Part shown: positions 23,095 through 27,702 of the stretch, in pieces
How the letters are laid out: each line of letters opens with the position of its first letter
How positions within the stretch are numbered: the first letter of the stretch is position 1
Source: Planctomycetota bacterium
GTDB taxonomy: Bacteria; Planctomycetota; Phycisphaerae; FEN-1346; JAACEH01
NCBI GenBank assembly: GCA_016935955.1
Contig: JAFGPY010000392.1
Location: forward strand, 1 to 27,702
Direction: 5' to 3'
Length of the DNA: 27,702 nt
Program-made: the position numbers and the translations under genes
Notes under the pieces: generated by a model
What the model saw: only the letters and a program-made list of their open reading frames with translations
The model's database searches: none
Told to the model about the DNA's origin: nothing

Positions 23095-24372
23095 CTACTT
23101 GGGGGCGCACTCTCCCATCTTGCAGGCCTTGGCGATCTGTGCCGGCGACATCCGCATCTTGTCCCCCAGGGCCTGGTCGATGGTGATCATATTGCCGATC
23201 TCCGCCGGATTCTGGTCGGCCCATTTCTTCAGGTTCTCCAGGCTGGTGAAGAACCCCTGGTGGAAGCATCCGGCCGAGATGTAGGAGCCGTCGGCCGTCC
23301 TCCTCTTGCCGAACCAGGCCACAGCCGTCGCCGGCTCGATGGACTGGATGTAGCCGCCCAGGGTCCTGACGACAATCATCTCGCCGGTCAGGCGGTCCCG
23401 CTGATGGACCTCGATGCTCTTGCCGGTCCGTGCCGCCACGCCCATGGCGCAGTGCGAACAGCAGCCCCAACTGTGGACGCCGTCGATCTTCACCATCGCC
23501 GCATCCTCCGCGTAGACCGCCCGGTCGCAGAAGCCGCAGCGGGGGGCCAGTTCCTTCTGCTTCAAAACCTCGTAGCCGACGAGGCTGCCGCCCGCGGTCT
23601 TCTGTTCGGCTTCGGCTGCGACCCGGTCGGCGAAGGCCTTGATCGTCGGGCGTCCGGTCTTCTCTTCCAAGCCGTACAGGTAGACGGCCGTCGCCATGGG
23701 TATCAGCTTGCCCGTAGTCCAGTCTGTGACCGATGCCCTGGCGTCGAAGCCGGTCTTGTCCTGCGTCAGGCACGAGTACATGATGAACCAGCAGTGCGGC
23801 GAGCAGAGTTTCACGTCGCCCTTGTCGGTCTTGATGGCCACGGCAGTCTTCGCATCGACGTCGCCGTCGCAAAACTGACAGACCTTATCTTTCGGCCGGT
23901 CGTCGGCCCCGGCAGGCTCCAGGCGGCTGAAGGCCGGCTTCAGGGACTCCGCCGCGAAAGCGTAGCCCAGTTCGCGGAACTTGTCGAGGATGCCGTAACG
24001 CGAGATGAAGCCCTCGTGCCGCCAGAGTTCCTTGCCCTCGGTATCCAGGAACACCTGTGTCGGGATGAGCCTGATGCCGTACTGCCGGGCCAGGGCAACG
24101 TTCTCCCGTTTGCCCACGTCGGCGAACTCCACCGCGAGTTTGCCGGCGAACTCCTTCTTTATCTCTTCCAGCGCGGGCGCCATCAGCTTGCAGGGAATGC
24201 ACTCGGTGGAACCCAGGTCGACGAGCTTCGGCACCCCGGTCCGCTCCACGGCCGGCTTGCCCGGCGCCGGCTCGGCGGCCGACGACGACTCGCCCTGGAA
24301 CTGCCAGGCAATCACTGTTGCCATGCCTGCGGCCAGTATTGTCATGAGCCCCACTCGCAACACTCGAGCCAT
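23095..24372 (-). CDS. Exported thioredoxin fused to a Cys-rich NosL/TRASH-like double domain
   Basis: A 425-residue protein with three parts. A signal anchor spans about 5-24. A thioredoxin domain (about 45-137) has the active site CIPC at 58-61 and cis-Pro in IPTQVF. A long C-terminal region has paired Cys motifs: C165/C168 (CQFC), C190/C194 (CSPHC), C279/C282 (CGFC), C304/C305/C308 (CCSHC), C369 and C417/C422. The two CxxC...CxxxC units look like duplicated metal-binding modules related to NosL or TRASH domains. It probably delivers or receives electrons and metal(loid) ions at the membrane surface. AAGGAG lies eight bases before the ATG. Its neighbours are a small thioredoxin and two ArsF-type proteins, all thiol proteins of one operon. 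A specific substrate is not known. Confidence 0.8.
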   Translation of the reverse strand: MARVLRVGLMTILAAGMATVIAWQFQGESSSAAEPAPGKPAVERTGVPKLVDLGSTECIPCKLMAPALEEIKKEFAGKLAVEFADVGKRENVALARQYGIRLIPTQVFLDTEGKELWRHEGFISRYGILDKFRELGYAFAAESLKPAFSRLEPAGADDRPKDKVCQFCDGDVDAKTAVAIKTDKGDVKLCSPHCWFIMYSCLTQDKTGFDARASVTDWTTGKLIPMATAVYLYGLEEKTGRPTIKAFADRVAAEAEQKTAGGSLVGYEVLKQKELAPRCGFCDRAVYAEDAAMVKIDGVHSWGCCSHCAMGVAARTGKSIEVHQRDRLTGEMIVVRTLGGYIQSIEPATAVAWFGKRRTADGSYISAGCFHQGFFTSLENLKKWADQNPAEIGNMITIDQALGDKMRMSPAQIAKACKMGECAPK

Positions 24373-24520
24373 GTGTGTCACTCCTTCTGATTTCCAGATT
24401 CTCGCCGTCCACCGCGCCGCCTGCCACAGGACCAGAGTCCGGCCCGGCACGGTCCACATGGCGGCGTCGTTACGGCTTTCCCGCCACCTCCTCCGCACGG
24501 ACATTGACCCAACAGGTCAT

Positions 24521-24754
24521 TTACTTGAGCAGGCCTTTCACGGCCTCGACGTCCGGCACCTTGCCCACGACCTTCACCACGCCGTCGACCGCCAGGGCCG
24601 GTGTCATCATCACGCCGAAAGCCATAATCTCGTTGATGTCCGTGATCTTCTCGAGCGTGTACTCCAGTCCCAAGGCCTTGGCGGCCGCCTCGGCCGTCTC
24701 GGCCAGTTTCTTGCACTTGGGACATCCCGTCCCGAGAACTTGCAGTTTCTTCAT
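24521..24754 (-). CDS. Small thioredoxin-like redox-active disulfide protein
   Basis: A 77-residue protein of the 'redox-active disulfide protein 2' / MTH895 type. The start is MKKLQVLGTGCPKCKKL with CxxC at C11 and C14, and cis-Pro in VMMTPALAVDG. It is cytoplasmic, with no signal. A TTG nine bases earlier is in frame, but the GGAAGGGA ribosome-binding site abuts it directly, so the ATG nine bases further on is preferred. Such proteins usually sit beside ArsP/COG0701 permeases and CcdA-like proteins, as here. It may be the equivalent of ArsE in ArsEFG-type systems, but I cannot verify that. Confidence 0.85.
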   Translation of the reverse strand: MKKLQVLGTGCPKCKKLAETAEAAAKALGLEYTLEKITDINEIMAFGVMMTPALAVDGVVKVVGKVPDVEAVKGLLK

Positions 24755-24777
24755 CGTTCGCAATCCCTTCCCGATCC

Positions 24778-25197
24778 TCAGGCCTGAGCCAGCATCTCGC
24801 GGGCCTTGGCCATCACCTTGTTAACCTGTTCCTGCGTACAGCGGACGCCCTTGACCTTCTCGATGCCCAGGTCGGTCACCTTGAAATACTTGTAGTCCTT
24901 GATGCCGGCCTGGTCGAAAACCTTCTTTGCACAGTCCATCGGACAGCCGTCGATGACCAGATTCACGTCAGCATCCTTGGCTGTCTGCACCATGCCCTGA
25001 ATGCCGGCACCGATGCCCGCCAGGCAGAACATCGTCCCTTCGCCGGCGAACATCAACTCGCGGCAGGTCCGGTCGGCGATCTCGGCCACGTTGGCCCCGC
25101 CCGAGCAGGCGTAGAGCAGCACGGTTTTCTTGTTCCCTCCGCAGCACGAGGACGACTCGGCCTTCTGTGCTTTCCCGCCGCCACAACAATCGGCCAT
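24778..25197 (-). CDS. DGC-domain putative zinc-binding protein
   Basis: A 139-residue cytoplasmic protein. A Cys-rich tail at the N-terminus (DCCGGGK at 3-9 and SSCCGGNK at 17-24) is followed by VLLYACSGGANVAEIADRTC, FCLAGIGAG and the diagnostic DGCPMDCAKK (83-92). These define the DGC family of putative zinc-binding proteins. GGAGG lies about six bases upstream of the ATG. It is between the permease (21 bases) and the small thioredoxin (23 bases). Such proteins recur beside arsenic permeases and might bind or sense the metalloid through the CCGG tails; that is inference. ArsM in this window has a similar CCG...CCG leader. Confidence 0.85.
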   Translation of the reverse strand: MADCCGGGKAQKAESSSCCGGNKKTVLLYACSGGANVAEIADRTCRELMFAGEGTMFCLAGIGAGIQGMVQTAKDADVNLVIDGCPMDCAKKVFDQAGIKDYKYFKVTDLGIEKVKGVRCTQEQVNKVMAKAREMLAQA

Positions 25198-25218
25198 GAT
25201 CCACCTCCATTGAACGAA

Positions 25219-26760
25219 TCAGAAAAAGGCCCCGAAGATCATGCCGGAGATCGTAGCCATCACGACCACCAGCGAACAGAACACAATCGTTTTTCTTGCC
25301 CCCATGATACTACCGATGACCAGCATGTTCGGCAGCGACAGTGCCGGTCCGGCCAACAGAAGCGCCAACGCCGGTCCCTTGCCCATGCCCGAGCCGATCA
25401 ACCCTTGGAGGATCGGTACCTCTGTCAGCGTGGCAAAGTACATGAACGCCCCGAACAGGCTGGCGAAAAGATTGGTCCACAGCGGCCAGACAGCCCGTAC
25501 CACGCCGTCCAGCGGCCCGCCGTCCCAGCCGGTTGTCTGTAGCATGCGGTTCGGGCTGTCGCCCACGAGCATCTCTACGTACTTGCTCGGAATGAAGCCT
25601 TCATGGTCCGGCCGCCCCAGCAGGAACCCGGCCACCAGGACGCCGAAGAACAGAAGCGGCAGAATCTGCTTCGCGAAGCTCCAGGTAGCACTGAACCACT
25701 CGCCGCCCTCGCCCTTGTTCGTGCTGAGGACAATCGAGAGCCCGACGATGGTCGCCGAGAACGGAATGAGCACCCAAAGGCCGCCACTCGGAAGAGACAG
25801 GGCCAGAACGGCTGGCGGCAGCGCCGCCAGAACCACCTTCCACCACGCCACGTTGAGCCAGAAGATCAGGATCACGGCGAAGCCGACCGCAAACACCGCC
25901 GTGACTAGCCACTTGTTCTGCCACACCGTGGTCCAAAAGCCCGGCAGCACCGTTTTCTCAACGACCTCTGACGCCTTTAGATTCTCCTCGGTGCCCTCCT
26001 TGGGGCCCTCAAGGTACTTGACACGATAGACCGCCCCAGCGCCGTTCGGGTCTTCCGGGGCCTTGGTGATGGCGCCTCGCACCTGGCTGCCATCACTGAG
26101 CGTGAGCTGCCAATCATTCGGCGCACCCCAGTTGGCGAAGACCAGCACGCCGATCATCACGAAGAAGAACAGGGCGTTGTGAGACAGCGGCCGCGACACT
26201 TCAGGTTCCGGCATCCCCAGCTGCCCGTTGGCTTTCTCCGTCTCCTCCTTGCGATAGATGAGGTGCATAATGAGGCCGATGATCACGCTGAAACTGATTG
26301 CCCCTACGGCTCTGGCGATGCCGAGTTCAAGACCCAGGATGCGTGCTGTCAGAATAATGGCCAGCACGTTGATCGCCGGCCCGGAGTACAGAAACGCCGT
26401 CGCCGGTCCCAGCCCCGCGCCCATTCGCCAGATGCCGGCGAATAGCGGCAACACCGTGCACGAGCAAACCGCCAGGATTGATCCCGAGACGGCTGCCACA
26501 CCGTAGGCCAGCACTTTGTTGGCCTTCGCCCCCAGGTATTTCATGACCGAGGCCTGGCTGATGAACACCCCGATGGCCCCGGCGATGAAGAAGGCCGGTA
26601 CCAGGCACAAGAGCACGTGCTCGCGGGCATACCACTTGGCCAGGTACAGGGCTTCCATGATGCCCCAGGAGAACCGGTCCCAGCCGGTCGGCAGCCAGAA
26701 GAAGGCCAGGAACACGGCGACGATCCAGACGAGCTTCTTCCATTCCTGCTTCCAGTCCAC
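25219..26760 (-). CDS. COG0701 permease, ArsP-type (organoarsenical or metal efflux)
   Basis: A 513-residue inner-membrane protein of the predicted-permease family PF03773. Key motif: AVCSCTVLPLFAGIWRMGAG with Cys99 and Cys101, then a GPATAFLYSGPAINV stretch. The second half mirrors this with FATLTEVPILQGLIGSGMG and AGPALSLPNMLVIG. A hydrophilic, beta-rich insert of about 65 residues (211-275) interrupts the membrane part and is outside the minimal family core. ArsP members of this family export trivalent methylarsenicals; others move copper or zinc. AGGGAG lies upstream of the ATG. The gene follows arsR2 by 96 bp, with an operator copy in that gap, and heads the long thiol-protein operon. 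Confidence 0.87.
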   Translation of the reverse strand: MDWKQEWKKLVWIVAVFLAFFWLPTGWDRFSWGIMEALYLAKWYAREHVLLCLVPAFFIAGAIGVFISQASVMKYLGAKANKVLAYGVAAVSGSILAVCSCTVLPLFAGIWRMGAGLGPATAFLYSGPAINVLAIILTARILGLELGIARAVGAISFSVIIGLIMHLIYRKEETEKANGQLGMPEPEVSRPLSHNALFFFVMIGVLVFANWGAPNDWQLTLSDGSQVRGAITKAPEDPNGAGAVYRVKYLEGPKEGTEENLKASEVVEKTVLPGFWTTVWQNKWLVTAVFAVGFAVILIFWLNVAWWKVVLAALPPAVLALSLPSGGLWVLIPFSATIVGLSIVLSTNKGEGGEWFSATWSFAKQILPLLFFGVLVAGFLLGRPDHEGFIPSKYVEMLVGDSPNRMLQTTGWDGGPLDGVVRAVWPLWTNLFASLFGAFMYFATLTEVPILQGLIGSGMGKGPALALLLAGPALSLPNMLVIGSIMGARKTIVFCSLVVVMATISGMIFGAFF

Positions 26761-26812
26761 GGCTTGCTCCCTGCCTCAGGTCCGATTCGTCGCGCGTCCA
26801 ATATGTTACTTT

Positions 26813-26828
26813 GTGACGAATCACTCAC
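26813..26828. promoter_or_regulatory. Putative ArsR operator upstream of the ArsP-type permease
   Basis: GTGACGAATCACTCAC lies 52 bases before the permease ATG (minus strand) and matches the site upstream of arsR2 at 14 of 16 positions. Read on the minus strand it lies between a possible TTGCGT -35 and a TAACAT/CATATT -10, so binding would block the promoter. Confidence 0.6.
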
Positions 26829-26856
26829 GCAATCTGCGCAGAAGAACCGGCTTTTG

Positions 26857-27183
26857 TCATCGCCGTTTCAGCACCGCCGCCTCACTCCGTAGGCGTTCCT
26901 GGAGCACCTGCGTCACGCAACCCAGGAACTTCAGGATACAGGGCGTCCGCAAGCGGTACATGGCCCGCAGACCGTCCTTGCGATGATCCAGCACGCCGGC
27001 CTTGAGCATCAGCGTCAGGTGCCGCGAGACATTGGACCGCTTGGCCCCGACGTGCTCGGCGATGTCGCAGACGCACTGCTCGCCGTTCTTCAGGTAATCG
27101 ATGATCGCCAGCCGGATCGGGTGTCCGGCCGCCTGGATAACCTGGGCCTGCAGGTGATAGAGTCGCTGGGTGTCCCGATTCAT
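26857..27183 (-). CDS. arsR: ArsR/SmtB-family repressor (second copy, permease operon)
   Basis: A 108-residue winged-helix protein. It has a CVCD box (C37, C39), recognition helix AKRSNVSRHLTLMLKAGVL, wing KDGLRAMYRL and further cysteines in PCILKFLGC (C82, C89). The four Cys are placed as in ArsR proteins that occur beside COG0701 permeases and thioredoxin genes. GGAAGG precedes the ATG closely. It controls itself and probably the permease operon, since the same operator sequence occurs before both. It is distinct from the ELCVC-type ArsR at 20505. The inducer could be a trivalent methyl- or aromatic arsenical rather than arsenite (inference). Confidence 0.92.
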   Translation of the reverse strand: MNRDTQRLYHLQAQVIQAAGHPIRLAIIDYLKNGEQCVCDIAEHVGAKRSNVSRHLTLMLKAGVLDHRKDGLRAMYRLRTPCILKFLGCVTQVLQERLRSEAAVLKRR

Positions 27184-27196
27184 AGCCTTCCTCTGT

Positions 27197-27212
27197 GTGA
27201 GTAATCACTCAC
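27197..27212. promoter_or_regulatory. Putative ArsR operator upstream of arsR2
   Basis: GTGAGT-AATC-ACTCAC is a perfect 6+6 inverted repeat placed just downstream of the -10 and 13 bases before the arsR2 ATG. It is near-identical to the site at 26813-26828. Confidence 0.65.
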
Positions 27213-27240
27213 ATAATAGCGTAGTCGCCCCGGGCGTCAA
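27213..27240 (-). promoter_or_regulatory. arsR2 promoter, sigma-70 type
   Basis: Read on the minus strand: -35 TTGACG (27235-27240), a 16-base spacer, -10 TATTAT (27213-27218). The operator begins directly after the -10, which fits autorepression. Confidence 0.65.
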
Positions 27241-27702
27241 GAGGCATTTCATATTCGTCTCGCATGTCGACCGAACGTCAGTAACTGTAGTGGCCAGGTG
27301 CATTCGCTACTCGAACCGGACTGTCGCTAAACTCTGGCCCCTGATTTGTCACGATACGTAACCGGTCTCACTGCAGACCGTCGAGTCCGGGTTGGGGGGA
27401 TGCCAGATGGCCGAAAGCCCGTAGAAACAGGCCGAGAAGGACGAAGCCCGCGGCGGGTTGGCCGTTGGCTTCGGTACGAAAGAGAGACGGTTGCGGCAAG
27501 AAAAATGGTGGGGCAAACCGCGCTGTAACTCAAACGCTCTACAGAGAGGCGACCTACTGCTCCACAAAGATCAGGTCCTCTGTACGGAAACCCCAGGCCT
27601 TGGCCTTTGTCAGCAAGTAACCGTTCACGGCCCGGTGGGCAGTAGGGAGGGGGTGGGGTGGCTGGCGAAGTGAGCACCGAGGGTTTGATGGAGATACTGG
27701 AA
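27241..27702. other. Right-end region, no supported gene
   Basis: About 460 bp upstream of the arsR2 promoter. Two minus-strand frames run open from the right edge, ending at stops 27554-27556 and 27625-27627. The tail of the first (VNGYLLTKAKAWGFRTEDL, 19 residues of its last 24) looks protein-like, but its upstream part is Pro/His-rich and unconvincing. These could be the 3' end of a gene beyond the window, with or without a frameshift, or chance. No RNA gene or insertion-sequence end was recognised. Confidence 0.35.

Noticed and set aside
23072..23872. Long upstream extension of the lipoprotein ArsF copy
   Set aside because: It overlaps the thioredoxin-fusion gene in another frame; the lipoprotein start has its own GAGGAG site.
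1..27702. CRISPR array, tRNA, rRNA, transposase or insertion-sequence ends
   Set aside because: None recognised by eye: no regularly spaced repeats, no transposase-like protein, no structural RNA signatures.

Overview
The window most likely comes from a GC-rich, anaerobic or microaerophilic member of the Planctomycetota, probably a Phycisphaerae-like lineage. Three features suggest this: a type II pseudopilin with a C-terminal H-X10-DG motif, a secreted protein with a VPEP sorting tail (PEP-CTERM), and large secreted and lipoprotein genes with CBM9-, NPCBM- and FG-GAP-like modules. This placement is inferred from protein style; there is no rRNA in the window.

Layout. (1) 1-7369, minus strand: two tandem, paralogous ABC units, each a LolD/MacB-type ATPase overlapping a ~930-residue FtsX/MacB-fold permease by an ATGA junction. 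The first codons of a TatD-like hydrolase follow at the left edge. (2) 7370-8640: about 660 bp without a convincing gene, then nikR (minus), then a divergent region with a near-consensus nikR promoter and a perfect NikR-type inverted repeat, GTATTAC-N13-GTAATAC. (3) 8641-13843, plus strand: a compact six-gene operon directly behind that repeat. It encodes a Cys-rich pseudopilin, a PEP-CTERM surface protein, a FecB/BtuF-type binding protein, a radical SAM enzyme, a FecC/BtuC permease and a FecE/BtuD ATPase. The last four genes overlap or nearly touch. I read it as a nickel-responsive metal or metal-chelate uptake system with unusual surface and enzymatic parts, and it is the best candidate for an undescribed system here. 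(4) 13963-16281: a lipoprotein metallophosphoesterase with a CBM9-like tail. (5) 16282-18265: a non-coding stretch with a possible sorting-tail remnant, then two coupled secreted or hypothetical proteins (minus). (6) 18471-27183, minus strand: a large arsenic island. Its first transcription unit is an ArsR with two matching operators, an ArsP-type permease, a DGC-domain protein, a thioredoxin-like protein, a thioredoxin/Cys-rich fusion, two ArsF-family proteins, an ArsG-family permease and a DUF6951-like protein. Its second is arsR-acr3-arsM with its own near-consensus promoter and operator. (7) 27241-27702: no gene I can support.

How the parts work together. NikR probably senses nickel and represses the uptake operon. 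In the arsenic island, Acr3 would export arsenite and ArsM would methylate it. The ArsP/ArsG permeases with the thiol-redox proteins would handle methylated or aromatic organoarsenicals. These functional assignments are from family recognition by eye; no database search was run.
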